55,247 nt of DNA from an uncultured Duncaniella sp. (GTDB lineage Bacteria > Bacteroidota > Bacteroidia > Bacteroidales > Muribaculaceae), in contig CAJTMJ010000020.1 in NCBI GenBank assembly GCA_910577335.1, forward strand, positions 1-55,247. Reading direction: 5' to 3'. Below, piece by piece: positions 41,513-50,494 of the stretch. A model generated the notes under the pieces. The model saw only the letters and a list, made by a program, of their open reading frames with translations, was not told the DNA's origin and did no database searches. How positions within the stretch are numbered: position 1 is the stretch's first letter; the number at the start of each line of letters is the position of its first letter. Both the position numbers and the translations under genes were made by a program.

Positions 41513-43417
41513 ATGTCAGTTAGAAATATATTCCTGCTTTTTATTTTGTTTATCGGTATATATTGCAATGCCGCAGAAAAAAGATATGACGTCAAATCGC
41601 CCAACGGCAAAATACAGTTGTCAATTTCAAAGGCAAATTCAGGGGATATGACCTATCAGCTATCAGTTGATGGCAAAAAGGTAATCGCTCCTTCACGGTT
41701 AGGCTTTGAGACAGATGGTGGCGAAACACTCCCCTCAAAAGGCTGGAAAATAAAGGATATAACCCGTGATAAAGTTAATTCTATCTGGAAACCTATATGG
41801 GGCAAGCGTTCAACAGTCCCGGAAAAGTACAACGAATTAACGCTGACATTTGCTAACAAAAATAAGCCTGCAGGAAATTTAGAGATAATCGCACGTGCCT
41901 ATAACGACGGTATCGCATTCAGATATGTTCTCCCCCAATCGGATGAAACTGTGTCTGAAATTACGACCTTTAACTTTGCCGATGATTACACTGCATGGTA
42001 TTACAATGAAGAAAGGCATAATATTGGACCGGAACTATTGACGGAAACCGATGGAGAGCGTATGCCGGTTATGACCATAAAAGCGGACGAAGATATATAT
42101 CTTGCTGTGCATGAGGCTTGTTTGGAGGCAGGAGAGCCGTTAAAACTCAAGTCAGAAAAAGGTGATCGAACGTTCTCTGTCGCTTCCTCAACACCACATA
42201 TTTGGAATGACGGATACAGATCGGCATGGCGTGTGATATTTTGTGGCAATAAACCCGGCGATCTGATAGATTCGCATCTTTTAGAACTGCTAAATCCCGG
42301 CCCGGCGGAAGGTTATGATTTTTCATGGGTGAAACCGGGCATAGCGCTATGGGATTGGAGAATAGACGGTGCCCAGTGGGGAGATTTTAAATACACTATG
42401 TCGTATCCCTCGTGGATAAAGATGGTGGATTTTGCGGCTGAGCAAGGTTTCCCATACTTGGTTTTGGACGCCAATTGGTATGGTCCGGAATTCAAACAGG
42501 AGTCTGACCCGGTAAACGGCGACAAAGCCAACGATGTGAAAAAACTAATCCAATACGGCAAACAGAAAGGTGTAGGTATATGGCTGTATCTAAACGATGT
42601 GGGTGGCAGTCACTATCCATTGGAAGAGACACTTAAGCAATATGGCGAATGGGAAGCCGCAGGTGTGAAATACGGCTTTATGACCGGCTCGCCTGAAGAA
42701 AAGAACATAAAGACCCGACACATCACCGAGACATGCGCAAAGCATAAGCTGTTGGTGGATTTTCATGATAATCCCGTGCATCCATACGGGCAGATGCGCA
42801 CCTTCCCCAACGCAATTACAAGAGAATATTGCAAAGCCCAGTTAGACGGACATGAAATCTTCTACCCGAAAACATTTGTCACCTCGGTGTTCGTGAACAT
42901 GATAGCCGGTCCGCTCGATATGAATAACGGCATGTTTGACCTCCGCAAAGGGAAAACAACCCGTGTGGACAACAATCAAGAGGTGCCGTCAACGGTAGTC
43001 TCGGAAGCTGCCCGCACATTGATTACATTTTCAGGCGCAACAGTCATCCCCGACATTCCCGAATATTATCGCAAATATCCGGCTCTTTTACGGTTCCTTT
43101 CGGCTCAAAAAATGCCTTGGGCTGAAAGCAAGACCTTGGATGGCAAGATAGGCGAATATATCGTCATGATGCGTCAAGCCGAAAGCGGAGAGTACCTGAT
43201 AGGAGCAGCCACAAACGAGGAAGAAAGGACTTTACAAGTGCCCTTGCATTTCTTAGGTGACGGAACCTACAAGGCAGAAATAGTTGAGGACGGCGATAAC
43301 GCCCACTATCTGACCAACAGGGAAACATTGAAGGTTTCTGAAAAGACAGTGACCCGCAACGACACATTGAATGTACGGCTCGCACCCGGAGGAGGCGCCT
43401 GTATCCGCATATTTTGA
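41513..43417 (+). CDS. Glycoside hydrolase family 97 enzyme
   Basis: The 634-residue protein has a signal peptide (about 1-22, IFLLFILFIGIYCNA) and the GH97 layout. It runs from an N-terminal beta-sandwich (KSPNGKIQLSISKANSGDMT), through a catalytic (beta/alpha)8 barrel (KPGIALWDWRIDGAQWG, LVLDANWYGPE), to a C-terminal beta domain. The active-site strand reads LLVDFHDNPVHPYGQMRTFP. The Asp after His, where SusB-like inverting enzymes carry a Glu-containing HE motif, tentatively suggests the retaining alpha-galactosidase-like branch. It likely acts in the periplasm on alpha-linked oligosaccharides. No susC/susD pair is adjacent. Confidence 0.92.
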   Translation: MSVRNIFLLFILFIGIYCNAAEKRYDVKSPNGKIQLSISKANSGDMTYQLSVDGKKVIAPSRLGFETDGGETLPSKGWKIKDITRDKVNSIWKPIWGKRSTVPEKYNELTLTFANKNKPAGNLEIIARAYNDGIAFRYVLPQSDETVSEITTFNFADDYTAWYYNEERHNIGPELLTETDGERMPVMTIKADEDIYLAVHEACLEAGEPLKLKSEKGDRTFSVASSTPHIWNDGYRSAWRVIFCGNKPGDLIDSHLLELLNPGPAEGYDFSWVKPGIALWDWRIDGAQWGDFKYTMSYPSWIKMVDFAAEQGFPYLVLDANWYGPEFKQESDPVNGDKANDVKKLIQYGKQKGVGIWLYLNDVGGSHYPLEETLKQYGEWEAAGVKYGFMTGSPEEKNIKTRHITETCAKHKLLVDFHDNPVHPYGQMRTFPNAITREYCKAQLDGHEIFYPKTFVTSVFVNMIAGPLDMNNGMFDLRKGKTTRVDNNQEVPSTVVSEAARTLITFSGATVIPDIPEYYRKYPALLRFLSAQKMPWAESKTLDGKIGEYIVMMRQAESGEYLIGAATNEEERTLQVPLHFLGDGTYKAEIVEDGDNAHYLTNRETLKVSEKTVTRNDTLNVRLAPGGGACIRIF

Positions 43418-43447
43418 TGCTTTCTTAGAACTTTGAATCGGTTCAAT

Positions 43448-43478
43448 TTGGTTATTTGACTGGGGTGATGTATCTTTG
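43448..43478 (+). promoter_or_regulatory. Promoter of tamL
   Basis: TTG at 43448-43450 (within TTTG) and TATCTTTG at 43471-43478 are separated by 20 bp, a good match. The gene starts 18 bp after the box, so the leader is about 10 nt. Confidence 0.65.
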
Positions 43479-43495
43479 CAAGGTTATTAAAGAAA

Positions 43496-45847
43496 ATGCA
43501 GTCACTTCGACTTACCCACATATTTCTTATATCGTTGATCATACTTCTGTTTGCCGCAGGATGTAGCTCGACTCGGCATGTACCCAAAGGGGAATACATG
43601 CTTGATGACGTAACCATACAAGTGGAGGGCGACAAGGACATATCGAGCCAAGAACTTGTGAACTATCTACGGCAGACACCCAACCATGAAGTACTCGGAT
43701 TCTGGAAACTCCAACTCGGCACATATAATCTCTCAGGCAACGACACATCCAAATGGTATAACCGATGGGTGCGACGCATGGGGCAACCTCCGGTGATATA
43801 TCAACAGTCGCTCACTGACGCATCAGCCCGTCAGCTCGACCTTGCTCTAACCAACCGCGGTTATCTCGATGCGACAGTCGAGGTTGACACCGTGATGAAG
43901 CCAGATGAGAAGAAGATTGACGTCACCTATAGAATCGTGACCGGTAATCCTCACAAGATAACCTCCATAGCATACGATATTCCCGACACTGCCGTGGCTC
44001 GCATTATCATGGCGGACTCCCTGCTGTTTACCCTTAAACCGGGAGACAAATTTGACCGTGACAACCTTGATTCAGAACGTGCGATGATAACCCAGCGTTT
44101 ACGCAATCAGGGATACTACGCTTTCAACAAGGAATATATCACCTTCTACGCCGACACCGCAGAAAATTCCAAAGATGTCAGCCTTACCATGACTGTACGT
44201 CCCCCCCGTAGAGCCATAGGTGACCGTATGCCTGTTGACTCACTCGCATCGCACAGCAAATATTTCATTAACCGGGTATTTTTTGTGACCGATTCCCGAG
44301 GAGGGACATCAATTTCCGACATCCGGGAAGAAGCCGTTGACACGATTCAATATAAAGATGTGACCATACTTTATGGTAAAGACCACTACCTCACACCCTC
44401 CTCACTTCAAGAGAAATGTTTCATAACTCCGGGTGAACTCTACAAATCATCTGAAGTTGACCGCACATACGAATCGTTAAGCCGTCTCGGTATACTTAAA
44501 TCGATAAATATCGAACTCGTACCTGTAGGTATAATCGATGGCAACCAATGGCTTGACGCTTACATATTACTAAGCAGAAACAAAAAGCAGTCCATAACAT
44601 TCGATGTCGAAGGTACCAATTCGGAGGGAGACCTCGGATTCGGACTCGGAGCCACCTACCAGCATCGAAACCTCGCAAAAGGCTCGCAGTTGCTTACCGC
44701 CCGTCTGCGTATGAACTATGAAAGTCTTTCTGGTAGTTTTAACGGACTTATTAATGACCGATACACTGAGTATGCCGGTGAAATCGGCATCACTTTCCCG
44801 AAATTTGAATTTCCGTTCGCATCACAGCGAGTAAAACAAAGGCTTAATGTATCCACCGAGTTTGCTGTTTCATTCAATTATCAGGAACGCCCGGAATACA
44901 CCCGCATCATCGCCGGTGCGGCATGGAAATACAAATGGATAAACCGGGAAAACACCCGACGTCATAATTTTGATTTGCTTGACATCAACTATGTGTACCT
45001 GCCGGAACGAACTCTCGATTTCCTCGACCAGATCGCTCCCGATAACCCGCTCTTGCGTTACAGCTATGAGGATCACTTTATCATGAGCATGGCATACAGG
45101 TATTACTTCACAAACAAACGCATACCTTCCACTCTCCTGCGCAGATATACGCTTCAACCTACCATCTACACTATCAGAGCGTCTATAGAAACTGCGGGCA
45201 ATCTCCTTTACCTGCTCTCATCCGTCTCCGGAGCGCAACGTCATGATGGCATGTATGAACTCTTCGGCATAAAATACTCGCAATATGTAAAAGGTGAGAT
45301 AGATTATGCCATAACCCGTAACTTTGACAGCCGTCACTCACTCGCATTCCATGTGGGCGGTGGACTTGGCGTTCCATACGGTAACTCATCGGTCATGCCG
45401 TTTGAAAAGAGATTTTATGCCGGAGGTGCGAACGGTGTGAGAGGATGGGGAGTACGCACACTCGGACCCGGTAGTTATAATTCAAAGAACTCTGTCACCG
45501 ACTTTATAAATCAATGTGGTGACATACGTCTCGACCTGAGCCTTGAATACCGAGCCAAACTGTTCTGGGTGCTCGAAGGGGGTGCGTTTGTTGATGCAGG
45601 TAATATATGGACCATACATAATTACGAGAACCAACCCGGAGGTATGTTCCGGTTTGACTCATTTTGGAAACAGATAGCCATGGCTTACGGTGTGGGATTA
45701 CGATTTGACTTCACATACTTCCTTCTCCGACTCGATTTAGGTATGAAAGCCTACAATCCCGCACGTGATCAGGAAAGATGGCCCATAATACATCCCGACT
45801 GGCATCGTGACGCCACATTCCATTTTGCGGTTGGCTATCCGTTCTGA
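43496..45847 (+). CDS. tamL: BamA/TamA-family outer-membrane lipoprotein (TamL-like)
   Basis: The 783-residue protein begins with a lipoprotein signal peptide (LIILLFAAGC, cysteine at 23). It then has POTRA-like repeats (about 30-370) and a C-terminal Omp85 beta-barrel ending in phenylalanine (FHFAVGYPF). The barrel region has the conserved FYAGGANGVRGWGVRTLGPG, the lid-lock VRGW motif. In Bacteroidetes the lipidated TamA homologue is called TamL and works with TamB in envelope assembly. tamB is not in the window. Confidence 0.9.
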   Translation: MQSLRLTHIFLISLIILLFAAGCSSTRHVPKGEYMLDDVTIQVEGDKDISSQELVNYLRQTPNHEVLGFWKLQLGTYNLSGNDTSKWYNRWVRRMGQPPVIYQQSLTDASARQLDLALTNRGYLDATVEVDTVMKPDEKKIDVTYRIVTGNPHKITSIAYDIPDTAVARIIMADSLLFTLKPGDKFDRDNLDSERAMITQRLRNQGYYAFNKEYITFYADTAENSKDVSLTMTVRPPRRAIGDRMPVDSLASHSKYFINRVFFVTDSRGGTSISDIREEAVDTIQYKDVTILYGKDHYLTPSSLQEKCFITPGELYKSSEVDRTYESLSRLGILKSINIELVPVGIIDGNQWLDAYILLSRNKKQSITFDVEGTNSEGDLGFGLGATYQHRNLAKGSQLLTARLRMNYESLSGSFNGLINDRYTEYAGEIGITFPKFEFPFASQRVKQRLNVSTEFAVSFNYQERPEYTRIIAGAAWKYKWINRENTRRHNFDLLDINYVYLPERTLDFLDQIAPDNPLLRYSYEDHFIMSMAYRYYFTNKRIPSTLLRRYTLQPTIYTIRASIETAGNLLYLLSSVSGAQRHDGMYELFGIKYSQYVKGEIDYAITRNFDSRHSLAFHVGGGLGVPYGNSSVMPFEKRFYAGGANGVRGWGVRTLGPGSYNSKNSVTDFINQCGDIRLDLSLEYRAKLFWVLEGGAFVDAGNIWTIHNYENQPGGMFRFDSFWKQIAMAYGVGLRFDFTYFLLRLDLGMKAYNPARDQERWPIIHPDWHRDATFHFAVGYPF

Positions 45848-45894
45848 CAGTTTTACTATTCATAATCTCCTTATCATTAAAAAGCAAAATAATA

Positions 45895-46569
45895 ATGAAA
45901 CATATTGTAATATTCGACCTTGACGGCACATTGCTAAACACTATAGACGACCTCGGAGCAGCGACCAATTTCGCTCTTAGGGAATGTAGCTATCCTGAGC
46001 ACAATCTTGCCTCCTACCCTATGTTTGTGGGTAACGGTGTGTCCCGTCTTATAGAACGAGCTTTGCCTGAGGATGAGCGCAACCCTGAAAATGTGCTGCG
46101 TCTGAGGGAAAAATTCACTGAGTATTACGATGTGCATTGCGCCGATCTGACTCAACCATATCCCGGAATAAAAGAGATGCTACACACTCTTCAGGAAATG
46201 GGGGTAAGAATGGCAGTGGCATCCAACAAATATCAGGAAGCCGTGGAAAAGCTGATAAACAATTTCTTCCCAGAGATAGAATGGAGCGCCATAGAGGGAC
46301 AGAAAGAGGGAGTGCCTGTGAAACCTGACCCCTCTATCGTTTTCGAAATACTGGCGAAATCGCCTGCCCGGAAATCAAAAGTCCTATATGTAGGTGATTC
46401 CGGTGTAGACATGGAAACCGCACGTCGGGCTTGTGTTGACTCCGCAGGTGTGACATGGGGCTTCCGACCGGTAAAAGAGCTGCGGGATTATCATGCCGAT
46501 AATATCGTCAATTCTCCGGAAGAGATAATCACTATTGTCAAACGCCCCGGCTTGGAGCTTGACAGTTGA
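45895..46569 (+). CDS. gph: HAD-family phosphatase, probable phosphoglycolate phosphatase
   Basis: A 224-residue HAD hydrolase with motif I FDLDGTLLNTIDDL (DxD), motif II VASNKYQEAVEK, the lysine of motif III in VPVKPDPS, and motif IV YVGDSGVDMETARRA. The cap domain is the small helical C1 type of the Gph/PGP branch. It probably dephosphorylates 2-phosphoglycolate, although HAD specificity is hard to assign from sequence. It follows tamL by 47 bp and may be co-transcribed with it. Confidence 0.85.
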   Translation: MKHIVIFDLDGTLLNTIDDLGAATNFALRECSYPEHNLASYPMFVGNGVSRLIERALPEDERNPENVLRLREKFTEYYDVHCADLTQPYPGIKEMLHTLQEMGVRMAVASNKYQEAVEKLINNFFPEIEWSAIEGQKEGVPVKPDPSIVFEILAKSPARKSKVLYVGDSGVDMETARRACVDSAGVTWGFRPVKELRDYHADNIVNSPEEIITIVKRPGLELDS

Positions 46570-46635
46570 CCAAAAATTTAACCTTAAATATAATCATTAA
46601 TATTCTCAGACCAATCAAAACGAACCGACCTCGAC

Positions 46636-48720
46636 ATGAAACATATTTTGAAAAAGCTATTATCAGGTCTATGTCTTATCTCTGTCTCAATGCCTGCTTT
46701 TGGCAATGAACTTGTAGACAGTCTGTATCTGGAACTGGAACACGCTTCCACTCCGGAAGATTCCATCGTGGTGATGGGTAATCTTTTCGATGTGCTTCCA
46801 CGTTTCAATGCCACACAGATGGGATGGAAATTATATGAAGTTGCCGAACGCACCCAAAAAGACATTATAGCTCTTGAAATGATACGGTCGCTTGCCAACC
46901 GAAGTGTGCGCAACGACAGCATATTGTGCGATCTTTATGACAGGGCGCTCAAGTATCCTGAGTCGCCCGAACGCACCGAGACTCTGATATTCATTAATCT
47001 CCACCGCAACGTCTATCACGCATATTACGCTTCCGAAAAAGAGCGTGACAAACTGCTTCGTGAATCCCTCGAAAAGGTAACCACAAATTACCCTGAGGAT
47101 CTCGGCGAGCAGATTACTCTATTACATTATATATGTATGATGCTCGGGCAGTCATCCGTGGGCGATCTTCTATCATCATACCTTGACCAGCTTGGGAAAC
47201 TCATTGAAAAGCTTCCTGAAAATGCGTTTTCGATCCGTAATGCGTTCAACGTATTCGCAGCAACTTCCTACATCCAAAACGGCGAACCGCAGAAAGCCGT
47301 CAAAACCGACCTCGAACTGCTTGAGGATATTAAGGGTCTTGAAAAATATTATGCGGAACGAGGTAGGAAGTACCGTAATTATAACGGAAGCAAATATGTG
47401 ATCTACAACCGCCTTCTTTCATCTTTTGCCATACTTCCGGATGTGGATGTGGACAAGTATTACGGTCTTGCCATGAAATATAAAGACCTTGACGGAGCAG
47501 CGATGTCAAATTATAAGAGTTCAAGGACTCCTGACATATATTACGCATTGTATAAAAAGGATTACGCTAAAGCCCTTGACCTGCTGAAAAACCATATCGA
47601 CGCATACGAAAGCGTTGATAAAAAACGCATTTTGACAAAGTACATGATCGAATGTGCGGAGAAGGTCAATGACAAAGAGACACTACTAAAAGCATCCAGA
47701 GATTACAATCAGATGCTTGAAGAGTATCTTGCAGAGCGCAGTGTGGAGAAATATCGTGAACTTCAAGTGATATATGACCTTCAAGAGATAAAAAACCACA
47801 ATGCCGAGCTTGCCAAAGAAAAACGGCAGACAGAGGAGAAATGGCAACGGATATTCATAATAATATCGAGCATCGCTCTGTTCATACTTATAATCTCTGT
47901 CATATTTCTATTTATACTCTATAGGAAAAACCGTGAGCTGGCACAAAATAGAGCTGCGGCAAACAAAGCTCTCACCACTGAGAGCGAAAACCTGAGAAGA
48001 TCCCGCTCCGAACTTATGAGGGCAAGAGATCAGGCTCAAAAAGCCAACACTCTTAAAACCTACTTCATTAAAAATATGAGTCATGAAGTCACTGTCCCCT
48101 TGCAAGCCATAAATGAATACTGCAAGCTGTTGGTTGACTGTTCAGATACCACAAATAAAAAATATCTGGAGCATTTTGCCAACCTCGTGTATCTTAATAG
48201 TGAATTGCTAACCACAATTGTCAACGATGTGTTGCGCTTGTCAGAGATTGAAAGCTCATCTATGCCTATCCACCGACATGTGGTACATCTTAATTCAATA
48301 TGTCAGACAGCCATCGACAGTATGCGTCACCATCTGAAACCCGGTGTGGAGATCAAGTTCACCCCGCAGACACCTGATGTCGATATTTTCACCGACCCGC
48401 AGCGTATACAGCAGATATTGCTTAATCTTCTCACAAATGCGGCAAAATTCACTGACAAAGGTGTCATTACACTGGATTATAAGCTTGATGACAATCAGAC
48501 TGACGTTATATTCTCCGTCTCTGACACAGGTATAGGCATTAAGCCGGAGAACAAGGAGAAGATATTCGAACGATTCGTAAAGCTAAACGGCGACACACAG
48601 GGAGCCGGATTGGGATTGACAACATCACGACTGATAGCCAGACTGTTAGGTGGAGATGTCACTCTTGACACGACTTATACCAATGGCGCACGCTTTAATC
48701 TCAGATTACCGAAGAAATAG
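46636..48720 (+). CDS. Membrane sensor histidine kinase with periplasmic TPR-like domain
   Basis: The 694-residue protein has a signal sequence (about 1-23) and a helical, TPR-like periplasmic sensor (about 24-400). One membrane helix (about 406-430) and a coiled coil lead to the HisKA domain with the phospho-acceptor H483 in FIKNMSHEVTVPLQ. The HATPase_c domain has NLLTNAAKFTDKG (N box), VSDTGIGIKPENKEKIFERF (G1/F) and GAGLGLTTSRLIARLLGG (G2). It has no receiver domain, and no response regulator is adjacent. The common HEIRTPL box reads HEVTVPL. It follows gph after 66 bp without a clear promoter. Confidence 0.93.
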   Translation: MKHILKKLLSGLCLISVSMPAFGNELVDSLYLELEHASTPEDSIVVMGNLFDVLPRFNATQMGWKLYEVAERTQKDIIALEMIRSLANRSVRNDSILCDLYDRALKYPESPERTETLIFINLHRNVYHAYYASEKERDKLLRESLEKVTTNYPEDLGEQITLLHYICMMLGQSSVGDLLSSYLDQLGKLIEKLPENAFSIRNAFNVFAATSYIQNGEPQKAVKTDLELLEDIKGLEKYYAERGRKYRNYNGSKYVIYNRLLSSFAILPDVDVDKYYGLAMKYKDLDGAAMSNYKSSRTPDIYYALYKKDYAKALDLLKNHIDAYESVDKKRILTKYMIECAEKVNDKETLLKASRDYNQMLEEYLAERSVEKYRELQVIYDLQEIKNHNAELAKEKRQTEEKWQRIFIIISSIALFILIISVIFLFILYRKNRELAQNRAAANKALTTESENLRRSRSELMRARDQAQKANTLKTYFIKNMSHEVTVPLQAINEYCKLLVDCSDTTNKKYLEHFANLVYLNSELLTTIVNDVLRLSEIESSSMPIHRHVVHLNSICQTAIDSMRHHLKPGVEIKFTPQTPDVDIFTDPQRIQQILLNLLTNAAKFTDKGVITLDYKLDDNQTDVIFSVSDTGIGIKPENKEKIFERFVKLNGDTQGAGLGLTTSRLIARLLGGDVTLDTTYTNGARFNLRLPKK

Positions 48721-48794
48721 CATCAGCGCCATCGGGAGTAATCCGTAGATGTTTTATCATCATGATCCATCAGGGCTAATTACAGCATAATCGA

Positions 48795-48824
48795 TTGCGA
48801 TTTGAGGTTTTTTTTGTACTTTTG
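48795..48824 (+). promoter_or_regulatory. Promoter of nrnA
   Basis: TTG at 48795-48797 and TACTTTTG at 48817-48824 have 19-bp spacing. The -7 box ends only 8 bp before the ATG at 48833, so the transcript is nearly leaderless. Confidence 0.6.
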
Positions 48825-48832
48825 TAGTCTCA

Positions 48833-49879
48833 ATGGCAGAAGTTAAAAAACATAGCAGATTCCAGACAGAACTTGACCCGGCGATGGTTGACCGGATCAA
48901 GCAACTTGTACTTGCTTCTCAGGAAATAGTGATAACATGTCACGTAAGTCCCGACGGTGATGCGTTAGGCTCTTCATGTGCGCTGTGCATGGTATTAAAA
49001 TCACTCGGGAAGAAAGCCAATGTTGTCACAGCCGACTGCCCGCCCAAGTCATTGTACTTCCTTCCGGGAGTGCGTGACATAGTGGCAGCTACTCGTCATA
49101 CCGACAGAGCACATGAGCTGCTTGGAGCCGCTGACCTTATATTTTGCCTTGACTACAATGACCCGAAACGCATTGACCGCCTGAGCGATGCTTTCATGCG
49201 TTCGAAAGCTCGCCGTGTGATGATGGATCATCACTTGGATCCTTGTCTCGAAGCTGATGTGGCTATCTCAAAATCCGAGATATCATCTACCTCTGCCCTG
49301 CTCTACTTGTTTTTATGGCAAGCGGGATGGACTCGCTACCTCAACCGCAGCTCTGCGGCTTGTATATATACGGGAATGATGACCGATACCGGGAACTTCT
49401 CATATAATTCTAACGACCCGGATCTGTATCTCATCATCCATGACCTCCTGCGCAAAGGTATTGACAAGGATAACCTTTATAAGCTTGTCATGAACACCTC
49501 AACCGAGACCCGGCTACGCATCATGGGTTACGGGCAATACAAAATGCAGTATATTCCTGACCACAAGGTGGCAATCATACTCCTTAACGAGGACGAACTA
49601 AGAGAGTTTGACTACACTAAGGGTGATACGGAGGGACTGGTCAACACACCGTTAGCAATTCCCGAAATCACATATTCCGTGTTCATGCGTCAGGATTCCA
49701 ATGACTGTGTTAAAGTTTCAATGCGCAGCAAGGAATCATTCCCCGTCAATAAAATCTGCGAGGAACATTTCAACGGTGGCGGTCATATAAATGCCGCCGG
49801 AGGTGAATTTCACGGACCTATCAGTGATGCCCTGCAATTGTTATTGGAAATAATTCCCACTTACGATAAATATCTCTAA
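48833..49879 (+). CDS. nrnA: DHH/DHHA1 phosphoesterase (NrnA-like nanoRNase / pAp phosphatase)
   Basis: The 348-residue cytoplasmic phosphoesterase has the DHH domain (ITCHVSPDGDALGSSCAL, IFCLDYNDPKRIDRL, VMMDHHLDP) and the C-terminal DHHA1 motif (EEHFNGGGHINAAGGEF). NrnA degrades short RNAs and cyclic-dinucleotide breakdown products such as pGpG or pApA, and also dephosphorylates pAp. Which activity dominates here is not known. It is followed by the DUF4827 gene and glmM, an order seen in many Bacteroidales. Confidence 0.92.
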   Translation: MAEVKKHSRFQTELDPAMVDRIKQLVLASQEIVITCHVSPDGDALGSSCALCMVLKSLGKKANVVTADCPPKSLYFLPGVRDIVAATRHTDRAHELLGAADLIFCLDYNDPKRIDRLSDAFMRSKARRVMMDHHLDPCLEADVAISKSEISSTSALLYLFLWQAGWTRYLNRSSAACIYTGMMTDTGNFSYNSNDPDLYLIIHDLLRKGIDKDNLYKLVMNTSTETRLRIMGYGQYKMQYIPDHKVAIILLNEDELREFDYTKGDTEGLVNTPLAIPEITYSVFMRQDSNDCVKVSMRSKESFPVNKICEEHFNGGGHINAAGGEFHGPISDALQLLLEIIPTYDKYL

Positions 49880-49905
49880 ACATATTTTTGATCTTTTAAA
49901 TTTAT

Positions 49906-50475
49906 ATGAAACGTTTTATAATCCCGATATTATCCATCATCGCATTAGCATTTTCATCATGCAGCGACTCAAAAAGCTATGCCGAACTGCTGTCGGATGA
50001 AACAAAGGCTGTAAACGACTTCCTTTCGCAGCATAGGGTAATAGATGAAATTCCCACAGAGAACACTGTATTTGAAACAGGTGAAGATGCACCCTATTAC
50101 CGGTTGGATCCCGAAGGTAATGTATATATGCAGGTGCTTTCAGTCGGCGATGGTGAAAAAGTGGAGGATGACGCACGTGTGTACTTCCGCTACACCCGTT
50201 ACAATATGTTCTATTATGTAGTCGGTGCAGATAACACACTTATAGGTGCTGGAAACGCTGATGACATGACAGCTGCTCCGACATTTTTCATATACGGCAA
50301 CCAGACTATTCAGGAATCCACACAGTACGGTGAAGGGATACAGATGCCGCTGAAATATCTCGGATACAATTGTCGTGTAAACATAGTGATTAAATCACAA
50401 GAGGGTCCCTCTGCCGACATAGCATACGTCGTACCCTACCTATATACAATCTCCTATTACAAGTCAATGATCTAA
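49906..50475 (+). CDS. DUF4827-like lipoprotein with FKBP-like features
   Basis: The 189-residue protein has a lipoprotein signal peptide (IIALAFSSC, cysteine at 19) and a helical start (YAELLSDETKAVNDFLSQHR). A beta-rich domain reminiscent of the FKBP fold follows (DDARVYFRYTRYNMFYYVVG, then EGIQMPLKYLGYN). It fits DUF4827, a Bacteroidales lipoprotein family. The usual FKBP catalytic aromatic residues are not all recognisable, so isomerase activity is doubtful. It lies between nrnA (26 bp) and glmM (19 bp). Confidence 0.78.
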   Translation: MKRFIIPILSIIALAFSSCSDSKSYAELLSDETKAVNDFLSQHRVIDEIPTENTVFETGEDAPYYRLDPEGNVYMQVLSVGDGEKVEDDARVYFRYTRYNMFYYVVGADNTLIGAGNADDMTAAPTFFIYGNQTIQESTQYGEGIQMPLKYLGYNCRVNIVIKSQEGPSADIAYVVPYLYTISYYKSMI

Positions 50476-50494
50476 TAAACGAATATAAGCAACC

